The notes: generated from the sequence alone by a model not told the origin. A stretch of 64,000 nt of DNA from JANQPX01 sp041398025 (GCA_041398025.1 JAWKVM010000006.1:24678-88677); one strand, 5' to 3'. Positions 1 to 9,405 are shown, counted from the stretch's first letter. Made by a program: numbers and translations.

Positions 1-1
1 G

Positions 2-583
2 CCCTATGTGCGCAAGGTGCGCGCGGTCGCGATCGAGCTTGGACTCGATGGCCGGATCGAGCTTCTCTCACGCGGCATGACGCCGATCTCGCCTGAGGAC
101 GAGCTCAACGCCGACAACCCGCTTGGCAAGATTCCCTGCCTGGTGACCGACCAAGGCGACGCGCTCTACGACTCACGGGTGATCGCTGCCTATCTCGATG
201 ATCTCGCCGGCGGCGGGCGCATGATCCCGTCGGGCGGCGCGGAGCGCTGGACCGCCCTTCGGCGCGAAGCCCTCGCTGATGGCATCCTCGACGCGGCCGT
301 CGGCCGGCGCTACGAAACCTTCCTTCGCCCGAAGGAGCGTCAGTGGGATCAGTGGATCGACGGCCAGCGCGGCAAGTTCATCCGAGGCCTCGATCAGTTC
401 GAGCGCGAGGCTGCGGACTTCGGCGACACCGTCGACATCGGCACGATCGCTGCCGCCTGCGTCTGCGGCTACATGGACTTCCGCTACGCCGACGAGAACT
501 GGCGCGACGGTCGCCCGAACCTTGCCGCCTGGTTCGAAACCTTCTCCAAACGCCCTTCGATCGCGACGACGGCTCCCGAGTAG
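2..583 (+). CDS. Glutathione S-transferase family protein, 5' truncated by the window edge
   Basis: The frame is open at the left edge: codons before the GTG at position 8 read Pro-Tyr, giving PYVRKVR, the usual start of a GST thioredoxin-like domain. The true start therefore lies outside the window by a few codons. NPLGKIPCL (cis-Pro loop) and LYDSRVIAAYLD (glutathione gamma-glutamyl binding Asp-Ser) follow, then a helical C-terminal domain to about residue 190, so the protein is near full length for a GST of about 200 residues. It probably conjugates or reduces substrates with glutathione in the cytosol; the substrate cannot be inferred. It converges on the P-loop ATPase gene, with 33 bp between stops. 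Confidence 0.85.
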   Translation, partial: PYVRKVRAVAIELGLDGRIELLSRGMTPISPEDELNADNPLGKIPCLVTDQGDALYDSRVIAAYLDDLAGGGRMIPSGGAERWTALRREALADGILDAAVGRRYETFLRPKERQWDQWIDGQRGKFIRGLDQFEREAADFGDTVDIGTIAAACVCGYMDFRYADENWRDGRPNLAAWFETFSKRPSIATTAPE

Positions 584-616
584 GAACCTGGCAAGTCAAC
601 GCCGACGCGCGTCGCG

Positions 617-2230
617 TCAGGCGGCGAGGTCGATGTCGAGATCGGTGCCATGAGGATAGACCTCCTTCTTTGAGGTCCACCCCTTGTTGTCCCGGCCGAC
701 GCGGTATTCGCCGGCAAAGGCGGGATGGATGCAGAAGGTATCGTCCTCGCTGAGCGCCATGGAGCCGGGCTGGGTGTATTCGAACTCGCCCTTGTAATAG
801 ACCTTGGTCTCGTCGACGACGATACCGAAGATCCCGAGTTCCTTGAACATCTGCAGGGCTTCGTAGTAGTCGCCGACGATGCCGCGTCCGTAATTGCGGT
901 AGGAGAGCCGAAACTCGGACATGGTGAAGGCATTGGTCATGTGCGGCAGCATGCACTCGCAGAGCTCGCCGCCGGACGGATGGATCTGGCGATAGCTGCT
1001 GAGCACGCCGGCGCAGATCGAGTTCGCGGCCTGGCGCACGCCTTTGACGATGTCGTCCTCCGTGATCCGAAATTGATCGTCGTCGCGCAACAGTGCGTGG
1101 CGGACGATCTGATTGAAGATGCCGATGACGTGGCGCGGCAGAAGCTGGGTGTGCCTGAGAATGAAGGCGAAGCTGTCCTCCTGCTTGCCGAGATTGTTGA
1201 CCACCTGTTTCGGCATCAGGCGCCGCCAGAACTGGTAGACGTCGTCGCGGTCGGGATTGTCCGGGAGGCCATTGTCCCGGCGGATGCGCACGCTGTGCAG
1301 CGTGCTCAGATATTTGTCCAGGCGAAGCGCGCTCATCTTCAAGAGCTCGGGCGCAGTCCACTGCAGCATCAGCATGCTCTCGAAGTCCTTTTCCGGATTT
1401 GCCGAGATGGTGGCGGCATAGTGATGGTAGAGCTCGGAAGGGATGCAGTAGCAGATGTGGATCGGCGAATAGGCGAGGCGCAACTGACTGATCAGATGCA
1501 GAAGCCCGGCGGCAGCAGCGTCCATACGAAAATCGTCGATCGGGAACTGCTCGACCGAATCGATCAGGATGATCACCTTTTGCCGATGGCTCTCGCAAAA
1601 GGCTTCGAGCGCGCCCGTCGCCTCGCCGACGCCGATCTGATTGATCAGGACATCCTCGAGATCGCCGCTGACGTCGAGGGAAGCTTGGGCATCATGATCG
1701 CGCGCCTTGCTCAGGAGCTTGTTCATGATGGTGCGCGCTGCGGTCTGGCCGTCGATGCCGATACGGTCGAGATAATCCTTCATCGCCAGGAAATAGGGAT
1801 CGCCGTTGACGTCCGATCGGTAGCGATAGGTCTTGCACACCATGGCGATGGCCGAGGTCACCAGGATGGCTTTCCACAGCCGGCCGACGTTTTCGACGAA
1901 GGGGGCATAGTCCTTGTTGCTCTGGTCGAGCACGGCCTCGATGGTCAGCCCGATGGCACGAAAGGCCTGAGCAGATTCGATGCCGACCTGGTGCTCGTAG
2001 ATGCCGCTGAAGCAGCGATGATAGAGAAAGGCGGTCTTGCCGGCTCCCCGCCTGCCGACGATCACCCAGGGGCGCAGATTGTCATTCCTGCGGCTGAGCG
2101 TGGTTCTGGGGTCGAAGAGGAGGTCGTGGAGGCGCTTGGCTTTTCTGGGCTCGCCTATCGGTGTCGAAATCGGTCCCAGAGGCGAGTCAACGGTGAACAT
2201 ATCGTCGATAAGGTCTAAATCATCGAACAT
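617..2230 (-). CDS. Orphan P-loop NTPase of unknown function
   Basis: A 537-residue soluble protein. Walker A is GRRGAGKT at residues 59-66 and a hydrophobic Walker B (VIILIDSVEQF) lies near residues 219-229, with an Asp rather than Asp-Glu end. The layout resembles STAND/AAA-like stand-alone ATPases, perhaps the Sll1717-type family, but I do not recognise it firmly. The C-terminal third (about 400-500) contains segments that could be winged-helix. No partner gene lies on the same strand. The region upstream of its start is markedly AT-rich compared with the rest of the window, which may indicate acquisition by transfer or simply a promoter. A role in signalling or defence is possible but unsupported. 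Confidence 0.75.
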   Translation of the reverse strand: MFDDLDLIDDMFTVDSPLGPISTPIGEPRKAKRLHDLLFDPRTTLSRRNDNLRPWVIVGRRGAGKTAFLYHRCFSGIYEHQVGIESAQAFRAIGLTIEAVLDQSNKDYAPFVENVGRLWKAILVTSAIAMVCKTYRYRSDVNGDPYFLAMKDYLDRIGIDGQTAARTIMNKLLSKARDHDAQASLDVSGDLEDVLINQIGVGEATGALEAFCESHRQKVIILIDSVEQFPIDDFRMDAAAAGLLHLISQLRLAYSPIHICYCIPSELYHHYAATISANPEKDFESMLMLQWTAPELLKMSALRLDKYLSTLHSVRIRRDNGLPDNPDRDDVYQFWRRLMPKQVVNNLGKQEDSFAFILRHTQLLPRHVIGIFNQIVRHALLRDDDQFRITEDDIVKGVRQAANSICAGVLSSYRQIHPSGGELCECMLPHMTNAFTMSEFRLSYRNYGRGIVGDYYEALQMFKELGIFGIVVDETKVYYKGEFEYTQPGSMALSEDDTFCIHPAFAGEYRVGRDNKGWTSKKEVYPHGTDLDIDLAA

Positions 2231-2270
2231 ATGACACTCCGATTTAATTGCCTCATTCTTGGTAAGAAAC

Positions 2271-2298
2271 TTGAGATATCATTTCAAGGAAATAATAT
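2271..2298 (+). promoter_or_regulatory. Possible sigma-70-like promoter in AT-rich divergent intergenic region
   Basis: TTGAGA at 2271-2276 and TAATAT at 2293-2298 are separated by 16 bp, within an AT-rich patch (about 2231-2350) between the divergent ATPase gene and the dehydrogenase gene at 2510. This would give a leader of about 200 nt. The match is modest and could be chance in AT-rich sequence. Confidence 0.25.
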
Positions 2299-2509
2299 TC
2301 ACTTTAAAATTTAAGAAGTCGCGCTATGAGCTTATCTCTAATTTATCAGGGGCGGATGAGGTTTGGGCGGATGCAGCAAGACGCTTTCCATTCGCCTTCG
2401 TTCGGCGCCGGCATTTTTCGAGCGTTGATGCCGCTGGCGTGATAGCGGTACGCCCAAGGATGTCCTACCGAGTTCATGGGACGCGGATCAGGACGAGGGG
2501 AGCGGGGGC

Positions 2510-4924
2510 ATGAAGTCGCATTATCGGGTTGTGGTCATCGGCGGCGGCGTGGTCGGGGCCTCGGTGCTTTATCACCTCGCCAAGTTCGGCTGGACCGATG
2601 TCGCGCTGATCGAGCGCTCCGTCCTGACGGCGGGCTCGTCCTGGCATGCGGCCGGCGGCGTGCATGCGCTGAATGCCGACCCCAACATGGCGGCATTGCA
2701 GGCTTACACCATCGATCTGCTGTCGGAGATTCAGGAGGAATCGGGCCAGGATATCGGCCTCCACATGACCGGCGGCATCACCGTTGCCTCGGCACCGGCG
2801 CGCTGGGAATGGCTGCAGTCCGCCTATCGCATCTTCCAGACCATCGGCATCGAGGACTGCCATCTGATGACGCCCGACGAGATCCAGGCGAAATGCCCGA
2901 TCATGGACGTCACCGGCGTCATCGGTGGTCTTTGGGCGGATCGCGAGGGCTATATCGACACCAATGGCGTGGTCCACGCCTATGCGCGCGCTGCTCGGAA
3001 GTATGGCGCCGAGGTGATCGAGCACAACAAGGTCGAAGCGCTGACCCAGTGCACCGATGGGTCTTGGGACGTCGTCACCGAACAGGGCACGGTGCGCGCC
3101 GAGCATGTGGTCAACGCGGGCGGGCTTTGGGCGAAGCAGGTCGGGCGCATGGTCGGTCTCGACCTGCCGGTCTCGCCGCTGGAGCACCACTATCTCGTCA
3201 CCGAGACCATCCCCGAGGTCCAGGCGATGGACTTTGAAGTGCCGATGATGGTCGACCTCGAGGGCTTTTCGTACTTGCGCCAGGAAGGGCAGGGCGTGCT
3301 GCTCGGCATCTACGAGGTCACGCACAAGCACTGGAACATGGAGGGTGCACCCTGGGACTACGGCTTCGAGCTGATCCAGGAGGACATCGACCGCATCGAG
3401 GACGAGCTTTCGCTCTGCTATGAGCGCTACCCTTGCCTGCAGACCGCCGGTATCAAGCGCTGGGTCAACGGCGCCTTCACCTTTTCGCCCGACGGCAATC
3501 CGCTGGTCGGGCCGGTGCCCGGCATGCGCGGCTACTGGCTGGCCTGCGGCGTCATGGCGGGCTTCCTGCAGGGCGGCGGCGTCGGCAAGTCGCTCGCCGA
3601 ATGGATGATCCACGGCGAGGCTGAGGCCGATACCTGGCCGATGGACATCGCGCGCTACGGACCGTTCGTCTCGAATCGCGAGTATATCAAGCAGACCACC
3701 GGGCAGTTCTACTCGCGCCGCTTCGTCATGACCTATCCGAACGAGCAGCTTCCGGCAGGCAGGCCGCTGAAGAAGGCCCCGGCGTACGACGCGATGAACG
3801 ACGCAGGTGCGATCTGGGGGTGCAGCTGGGGGCTCGAGATCCCACTGGTGTTCGCGCCGAAGGGCTTTGAAGAGACGCCGACGCTCAAACGCTCGAACGC
3901 CTTTCCGATCGTTGCCGAGGAATGCCGCGCGGTGCGTGAGGATGTCGGCCTGCTCGACACCTCGGGATTCTCACGCTTCGAGGTGAGTGGCGAACGTGCC
4001 GCGTCATATTTGGATAAGCTGACGGCGGGCCGTCTCCCTGCAGCGGGTCGCTGCCGCCTGGCGCCGATGTTGGGCCTCGACGGCCGGCTCAAGGGTGATC
4101 TCACCGTCTTCAACTGGGGTGACGGTCGTTGGTGGATCATGGGCTCCTACTATCTCCGCCAGTGGCACATGCGCTGGTTCCAGGGCCATGACGATGGCGG
4201 CGTCGACATCAGAGATATCTCGGATGCCACTGTCGGCTTCTCGCTTTCCGGTCCCAGATCCCGCGACGTGCTCGCAGCCCTGACCCATCAAGACGTGAGC
4301 GATCAGGCCCTGCCGTTCATGGGCTGCACGGTCCTCGATGTCGGCCTGATCCGTGCCAAGGTCGGGCGCCTCTCGGTCGCGGGCGAACTTGGCTACGAGA
4401 TCAATTGCGGCGCTGCCGAACACATCACGCTGCGTGAGATCCTGCTCGAGGCCGGTGCCGCCCATGGCATTCGCGAATACGGCTATTACGCGCTGAATTC
4501 GCTTCGCCTGGAAAAGAGCTTCGGCATCTGGAGCAAGGAATTCACGCAAGGCTACACGCCCGGCATGACCGGCATGGACCGCTGGATCGCCTGGGACAAG
4601 GGTGACTTCATCGGACGGGAGGCCGCGCTCGCCGAGCGGAAGGACGGCACGGCAAAGCAAAAGCTGGTGACGCTGGAGGTGGATGCCGCCGACGCCGACG
4701 GTTCCGGCTTCGAGCCGGTCTGGAAGGACGGCAAACGCGTCGGCTTCATCACCTCGGGCGGCTACGGCCACAGTGTGCAGAAGAGCCTGGCTATGGCGCT
4801 GCTCGACTCGGCCCACGCCGAGCCCGGGACCGAGCTCACGACGCACATCGTCGGCGTCGAGCGCGCGGCGAAGGTCATCGCGCCGAGCCCGCACGATTCG
4901 AAGGGAACGCGGATGCGGGCGTAG
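2510..4924 (+). CDS. Dimethylglycine/sarcosine dehydrogenase-like flavoprotein with C-terminal GcvT domain
   Basis: An 804-residue protein. The N-terminal half is a DAO-type FAD domain: Rossmann motif VVIGGGVVGASV (8-19), then GSSWHAAGG, where His46 sits at the position that carries covalent FAD in mammalian dimethylglycine and sarcosine dehydrogenases. From about residue 430 to the end it is an aminomethyltransferase (GcvT) fold with its C-terminal barrel. Family members oxidatively demethylate N-methylglycines and pass the one-carbon unit to tetrahydrofolate. ATG follows a purine-rich AGGGGAGCGGGGG. The next gene, mttB-like, starts 6 bp after its stop, so the two are co-transcribed. The exact amine substrate is inferred, not shown. 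Confidence 0.88.
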   Translation: MKSHYRVVVIGGGVVGASVLYHLAKFGWTDVALIERSVLTAGSSWHAAGGVHALNADPNMAALQAYTIDLLSEIQEESGQDIGLHMTGGITVASAPARWEWLQSAYRIFQTIGIEDCHLMTPDEIQAKCPIMDVTGVIGGLWADREGYIDTNGVVHAYARAARKYGAEVIEHNKVEALTQCTDGSWDVVTEQGTVRAEHVVNAGGLWAKQVGRMVGLDLPVSPLEHHYLVTETIPEVQAMDFEVPMMVDLEGFSYLRQEGQGVLLGIYEVTHKHWNMEGAPWDYGFELIQEDIDRIEDELSLCYERYPCLQTAGIKRWVNGAFTFSPDGNPLVGPVPGMRGYWLACGVMAGFLQGGGVGKSLAEWMIHGEAEADTWPMDIARYGPFVSNREYIKQTTGQFYSRRFVMTYPNEQLPAGRPLKKAPAYDAMNDAGAIWGCSWGLEIPLVFAPKGFEETPTLKRSNAFPIVAEECRAVREDVGLLDTSGFSRFEVSGERAASYLDKLTAGRLPAAGRCRLAPMLGLDGRLKGDLTVFNWGDGRWWIMGSYYLRQWHMRWFQGHDDGGVDIRDISDATVGFSLSGPRSRDVLAALTHQDVSDQALPFMGCTVLDVGLIRAKVGRLSVAGELGYEINCGAAEHITLREILLEAGAAHGIREYGYYALNSLRLEKSFGIWSKEFTQGYTPGMTGMDRWIAWDKGDFIGREAALAERKDGTAKQKLVTLEVDAADADGSGFEPVWKDGKRVGFITSGGYGHSVQKSLAMALLDSAHAEPGTELTTHIVGVERAAKVIAPSPHDSKGTRMRA

Positions 4925-4930
4925 ATCCTC

Positions 4931-6481
4931 ATGGCCGACCTGCGCGGCGAGGGTAGACGAAGAGGCCGCGGCCGCAGGCAGGTTCCTGCATCGCAGGCAT
5001 CCGGGCGCGCGGTCGACTATCGAAACCTGCAAAACCCGTTCGCGCCGGCCCGAATCTATTCCGACGACCAAATCGAGCAAATCCACGACACCTCGCTTCG
5101 GGTCCTCGAAGAACTGGGCGTCAAGATCCTGCTGCCGGCAGCCCGGCGGCTTTTGAAGGATGGTGGCGTCGACGTCGACGAAGCGTCGATGATGGCGCGC
5201 TTCGATCGCAACCTCGTGCAGCAGGCGATCGCATCCGCCCCGACGAGCTTTGAAGTGCACGGCGCCGTCGAAAGAACCTCGTTTGTCTGGGGCGGACACC
5301 GGGTGACCTGGAGCCCGGTGGGTGGTCCGCCGCACATCTCGGATCTCGACGGTGGCAAGCGTCCAGGAACGCTGGTCGATACCGAGAACATCATCCGCCT
5401 TGCCGAGCATTACGACGTCATGCATGTGCAAAGCCCGAACGTCGAACCGCAGGACGTGGCGCCAGAGGTCCGTCACTACGCCACCATGCGCGCGCAGCTG
5501 ACCCTGTCGCAGAAGGTGCCGTTTCTGTTCAGCCGCGGCGCACCGCAGGTTCGAGACGGCTTTCGCATGATGCAGATCATGCGCGGCCTGTCGGAAGACG
5601 AGTTCGGGCAGACACCCTGCGTCTGGACGGTGATCAACACCAACTCACCGCTGATCCTCGACATCCCGATGCTGCAGGGCCTGATCGATTTCGCGAGAGC
5701 GGGCCAGCCCTCGGTGATCACGCCCTTCACCCTGGCGGGTGCCATGGCGCCGGTGACGCTCGCAGGAGCTCTGGTGCAGCAGCATGCCGAGTTCCTGGCA
5801 GCACTCGTTGTGACGCAGCTGGCGAAACCCGGCGCTCCGGCGGTCTACGGTGCGTTCACGTCGAACGTCGACATGAAGTCGGGTTCGCCCGCCTTCGGCA
5901 CGCCGGAAAACGTGCGTGCTGCCTTCGCCAGCGGCCAGCTCGCCCGCTTTCTCGACCTGCCCTGGCGCTCCTCAATGCCGTCGGCCTCCAACTGCGTCGA
6001 CGCCCAGTCGATCTACGAAAGCCAGATGGCGCTCTGGGGAGCGACGCTCGGCGGCGCCAACCTGGTGCTGCATGCGGCCGGCTGGATCGAAGGCGGGCTC
6101 ACCGCTTCGATGGAGAAATTCATCATCGACATCGAAATGCTGCAGCAGATGGCGGAACTGATGCAGCCGGTGCGCTTCGACGACGCCGAACTCGCTTTCG
6201 AGGCGATCCGCGAAGTCGGATCCGGCGGCCATTTCTTCGGTGCTGCCCACACCATAGATCGCTACCGCACCGCCTTCTACGCGCCCTTCGTCTCGGACTG
6301 GTCCAATTTCGGCCAGTGGACGGAAGCAGGCGCCAAGACCGCGACCGAGCGTGCCAACACCATCTGGAAACAGGTGCTTCGCGACTTCCAGCCGCCCGCA
6401 ACCGATCCGCCCAGGATCGAGGAACTGGACGCGTTCATCGCGAAACGGACGGAAGAGGGTGGCGCGCCGCCGGAGAGCTGA
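4931..6481 (+). CDS. Trimethylamine methyltransferase family protein (MttB superfamily, non-pyrrolysine)
   Basis: A 516-residue TIM-barrel methyltransferase of the MttB superfamily, which moves a methyl group from quaternary or tertiary amines to a corrinoid protein. Typical segments are the NPFAPARIYSDDQIEQIH start of the core, the mid-barrel SPLILDIPM region, and the C-terminal GSGGHFFGAAHTIDRYR. The frame has no internal UAG, so it belongs to the pyrrolysine-free members such as glycine betaine methyltransferases. The first about 35 residues are Arg/Gly-rich and may not be translated; a later start is possible. It lies in an operon with two amine flavoproteins; its likely corrinoid partner and reactivator are at 37.6-41.5 kb. 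Confidence 0.9.
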   Translation: MADLRGEGRRRGRGRRQVPASQASGRAVDYRNLQNPFAPARIYSDDQIEQIHDTSLRVLEELGVKILLPAARRLLKDGGVDVDEASMMARFDRNLVQQAIASAPTSFEVHGAVERTSFVWGGHRVTWSPVGGPPHISDLDGGKRPGTLVDTENIIRLAEHYDVMHVQSPNVEPQDVAPEVRHYATMRAQLTLSQKVPFLFSRGAPQVRDGFRMMQIMRGLSEDEFGQTPCVWTVINTNSPLILDIPMLQGLIDFARAGQPSVITPFTLAGAMAPVTLAGALVQQHAEFLAALVVTQLAKPGAPAVYGAFTSNVDMKSGSPAFGTPENVRAAFASGQLARFLDLPWRSSMPSASNCVDAQSIYESQMALWGATLGGANLVLHAAGWIEGGLTASMEKFIIDIEMLQQMAELMQPVRFDDAELAFEAIREVGSGGHFFGAAHTIDRYRTAFYAPFVSDWSNFGQWTEAGAKTATERANTIWKQVLRDFQPPATDPPRIEELDAFIAKRTEEGGAPPES

Positions 6482-6518
6482 TCGGAAATGAGCAGACGGC
6501 ACGGGAAGGGATGAAACG

Positions 6519-7823
6519 ATGACCAGGGATGCGGACGCGATCATCATCGGTGCCGGTGTGATCGGTGCGGCGACGGCATTCGAGCTTGCGAAACGCGGTT
6601 ACAGGACGATCACCGTCGATCGCAACCACGACGCCGGCACGGGCTCGACGGGGGGCTCCTGCGCGATCATTCGGGTGCACTATTCGACGCTCGAAGGATC
6701 GGCGTTCGCCTATGAGGGCTATTTCTACTGGCGCGACTGGGCGGACTATCTCGAGATCGCCGACGAGCAGGGATTGGCCCGTTTCGTCGAATGCGGCTGC
6801 CTGGTGATGGCGACCGAAGCGAACGGCTTTCTGGAAAAGCATAAGCGCTTTTGCCGGGAGCTCGGCATTCCCTTCGAAGAGTGGGATGCGGCGGGCGTCG
6901 AGAAGCGTCTGCCCATCTACAGCATGGATAGCTTCGCCCCGCCGAAGCGCCTGGACGATCCGGCGTTCGGCGAACGCAATGGCAAGCGCCTCAAGGGCGG
7001 CGTCTTTTTCCCGACGGCGGGGTATGTCACCGACCCGCAGCTCTCTGCGCACAATCTGATGCGTGCCGCAGAAGCGAAAGGATCCGTGTTCCGCTTCAAC
7101 GAGACGGTGGTTTCCATCTTGAAAGACGGAGGCCGGGCGGCAGGTGTCGAGCTTGCGAGCGGCGAGATCGTGCGCGCACCCGTGGTGATCAATGTCGGCG
7201 GGCCGGCGTCCGGGCGGATCAATGACATGGCCGGTGTGACGGGCGACATGACGATCACCACCAGGCCGCTTCGCCAGGAGGTCGCCCATGTGCCGTCGCC
7301 GGCTGGTTTCGACTTCGAGAAGCGTGGGCTGGTGGTCTCCGACAGCGACATCGGCTGTTACATCCGCCCGGAACATGGCAGCCACATTCTGGTCGGTTCG
7401 GAAGATCCACCCTGCGACGAGCATGACTGGGTCGACGACGAGGCCTTCAATCGCGAGTTCACCGAGCAGTGGACCACCCAGGTGCATCGCTATGCCCAGC
7501 GTGTCCCGTCGCTCGGCATTCCATCGCGCACGCGCGGCGTGGTCGACCTCTACGACGTCACCGAGGACTGGATTCCGATCTATGACCGATCGAGCCTGCC
7601 CGGCTTCTATATGGCCTGCGGCACCAGCGGCAATCAGTACAAGAACGCGCCGGTCGCCGGCAAGATGATGGCGGCGCTGGTCGACTACTGCGAGGGTGGG
7701 CGCGACCATGACGCCGAGCCGCTGCAGTTCAGGCTGCCCCATCTCGATCGTGAGCTCGACGTCGGCTTCTATTCGAGAAAACGAGAGATCAACAGGGAAA
7801 GCAGTTTTTCCGTACTGGGTTAG
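6519..7823 (+). CDS. FAD-dependent amine oxidoreductase (DAO/sarcosine oxidase-like)
   Basis: A 434-residue protein with FAD-binding DAIIIGAGVIGAATAFELA at residues 6-24 and a C-terminal GTSGNQYKNAPVAGKMMA segment typical of DAO-fold enzymes that close over FAD. It lacks the GcvT extension of the gene at 2510. The tail SRKREINRESSFSVLG resembles tails of uncharacterised proteobacterial FAD oxidoreductases near methylated-amine genes. It follows the mttB-like gene by 37 bp and an AAGGG ribosome site precedes ATG. Likely reaction: oxidation of a secondary or N-methyl amino acid produced by the preceding enzymes (inference). Confidence 0.85.
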   Translation: MTRDADAIIIGAGVIGAATAFELAKRGYRTITVDRNHDAGTGSTGGSCAIIRVHYSTLEGSAFAYEGYFYWRDWADYLEIADEQGLARFVECGCLVMATEANGFLEKHKRFCRELGIPFEEWDAAGVEKRLPIYSMDSFAPPKRLDDPAFGERNGKRLKGGVFFPTAGYVTDPQLSAHNLMRAAEAKGSVFRFNETVVSILKDGGRAAGVELASGEIVRAPVVINVGGPASGRINDMAGVTGDMTITTRPLRQEVAHVPSPAGFDFEKRGLVVSDSDIGCYIRPEHGSHILVGSEDPPCDEHDWVDDEAFNREFTEQWTTQVHRYAQRVPSLGIPSRTRGVVDLYDVTEDWIPIYDRSSLPGFYMACGTSGNQYKNAPVAGKMMAALVDYCEGGRDHDAEPLQFRLPHLDRELDVGFYSRKREINRESSFSVLG

Positions 7824-7887
7824 CAGCCGCAGCGCCGAACCTCGGGCCGTTTCGATGCTTTACGAGACGAAAACGCACCCCTATCGT

Positions 7888-7906
7888 TTTGTCAGACAAT
7901 GACAAA
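7888..7906. promoter_or_regulatory. Palindromic operator-like site upstream of TRAP operon
   Basis: A perfect inverted repeat, TTTGTCA-N5-TGACAAA, lies 17 bp before the TRAP binding-protein ATG; it also contains the smaller palindrome TTGTCAGACAA. It resembles GntR-family operators (TTGTxxxACAA type). Its position overlapping the leader suggests substrate-controlled repression of the transporter. No regulator gene is adjacent. Confidence 0.4.
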
Positions 7907-7923
7907 TGAAAAAGGGAAGGCTC

Positions 7924-8901
7924 ATGAAACGGCTGCTGATCGGCGCTTTGGCCCTGACGGTAACGTCGGTCGGTTCGGTGCAGGCCGAGGAGGTGTTGAA
8001 CGCCGTCCACGCTTTCCCGAAGCCGCTCGATTTCACCAAGAGCTTCCTTCGCTATGTCGACGAGGTGAATGCGGTAGGCGCCGGCGTTGTGCGTATCAAC
8101 GTCCAGGGCGGTCCCGAAGTCATTCCCCCGCCGGAGCAGGGCGATGCCGTGCGTCGCGGTGTCGTCGACATGCACTACGGTCCGGCCACCTATTATCTCG
8201 GCGCCTTTCCCGAGGCGGATGCCATGGTCGGCAGCAATCTTTCACCCGCCGAGACCAGGGCGAATGGCGGGCTCGACATGCTGGGCCAGGCGTTTGCCGA
8301 GAAGATGAACGCGCATTTGCTCGGCCATTTCGATACAGGCATCCCGTTTCATCTCTATCTCGTCAGTGAGCCGAAGCGCACGGAGGCGGGCGGCATCGAT
8401 CTCTCCGGTCTCAAGCTGCGCTCGCAGCCGATCTATCGCGAATTCTTCGAGAAGATGGGCGTGAGCACCGTCTCCATTCCGGTGCCCGAGGTCTATACCG
8501 CCCTCGAGCGCGGCACGGTGGATGGTCTCGGTTTCCCCTTGGTCGGCGTGATGGATCTCGGCTGGCACGAGCATTTCCGCTATCGCATCGATCCGCCGTT
8601 CTTCCAGACCGACCTCGTCACCATCGTGAACCTGGAGAGATGGAACGCGCTTTCCGACGAGGCGAAGGCCATTCTTCAGGAGACGGCCATCGCCTTCGAG
8701 CCGTCATCGCACGACTATTTTCAGACCTACCAGGCGGAGCTCGATCAAAAGATGCGAGACGCCGGAATCGAGGTGATCGATCTCGAAGGCGAGGTCGGCG
8801 AGGCTTTCGCGGCGAGTGGCTACGAGACCGCGTGGGAACGCTTCGCCAGCAAGGACGCGGCGGCCGCGGCTGCGTTCAAGGAAAAGTTCTATCGCGAGTG
8901 A
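7924..8901 (+). CDS. dctP: TRAP transporter substrate-binding protein (DctP family)
   Basis: A 325-residue periplasmic binding protein. Signal peptide MKRLLIGALALTVTSVGSVQA is followed by mature AEEVLN. The fold shows DctP features: SGLKLRSQPIYREFFEKMG in the middle (the Arg that binds carboxylates lies here), VPEVYTALERGTVDGLG, and a C-terminal helical tail. The ATG at 7924 follows AAGGGAAGG with 3-4 bp spacing, so I prefer it to the in-frame ATG six codons earlier. It heads dctP-dctQ-dctM, an ion-gradient-driven importer. Placement after the methylamine oxidoreductases suggests a carboxylated amine such as a betaine as ligand (inference). Confidence 0.9.
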   Translation: MKRLLIGALALTVTSVGSVQAEEVLNAVHAFPKPLDFTKSFLRYVDEVNAVGAGVVRINVQGGPEVIPPPEQGDAVRRGVVDMHYGPATYYLGAFPEADAMVGSNLSPAETRANGGLDMLGQAFAEKMNAHLLGHFDTGIPFHLYLVSEPKRTEAGGIDLSGLKLRSQPIYREFFEKMGVSTVSIPVPEVYTALERGTVDGLGFPLVGVMDLGWHEHFRYRIDPPFFQTDLVTIVNLERWNALSDEAKAILQETAIAFEPSSHDYFQTYQAELDQKMRDAGIEVIDLEGEVGEAFAASGYETAWERFASKDAAAAAAFKEKFYRE

Positions 8902-8910
8902 CGCCTCATC

Positions 8911-9405
8911 TTGCTGCGTTTCTATGATCGCTTCATCGCCGCGCTGGCGGGACTAGCCGGCGTCACCTTGTTCGTGATCGCAGCGATGATCGTGCTTGAC
9001 GTGACCATGCGCACGCTCGGTCTGCGCCCGCCTCAGGCGATCAGCGCGCTCACTGAATATGCGCTGCTGTACGCGACCATGGCTGCAGCCCCCTGGCTCG
9101 TGCGCACCGGCGGCCATGTCACCATCACGACACTCACCGACCGTCTGCCCTCCGGCATGCGAACGCTCCTCCGTCGCATCATCCTCGTCATGTCCATCGT
9201 TCTCTGCCTCGCCCTTTCGCTCGCAGCTTTCGGCATGGCGATCGAGAGCTTTGGCCGCGGCGACGTCGATGTGCGCTCGATCGATCTTCCCCGCTGGTCA
9301 TTGTTCGCCCCGCTCGCAGCGGGCTTTCTGCTGTTGGCCAGTGAATTTCTCCGGCTTCTGATCCTGGGGACACCGGTATCGGAAGCGGCAGGCGAGGGGT
9401 TCTGA
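8911..9405 (+). CDS. dctQ: TRAP transporter small permease (DctQ family)
   Basis: A 164-residue inner-membrane protein with four hydrophobic helices, the usual DctQ size. The start is TTG, 9 bp after the dctP stop; the first helix (residues about 10-32) begins almost at once, so no earlier start is needed. DctQ bridges the binding protein and the large permease subunit. The stop is 4 bp before the dctM ATG. Confidence 0.87.
   Translation: MLRFYDRFIAALAGLAGVTLFVIAAMIVLDVTMRTLGLRPPQAISALTEYALLYATMAAAPWLVRTGGHVTITTLTDRLPSGMRTLLRRIILVMSIVLCLALSLAAFGMAIESFGRGDVDVRSIDLPRWSLFAPLAAGFLLLASEFLRLLILGTPVSEAAGEGF

Noticed and set aside
725..2218. Long plus-strand open frame opposite the P-loop ATPase
   Set aside because: Low-information, acidic shadow translation typical of antisense frames in GC-rich DNA; the minus-strand frame has Walker motifs.
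4931..6481. Pyrrolysine-containing MttB
   Set aside because: No in-frame UAG interrupts the gene and no pyl genes are present, so it belongs to the non-pyrrolysine group.
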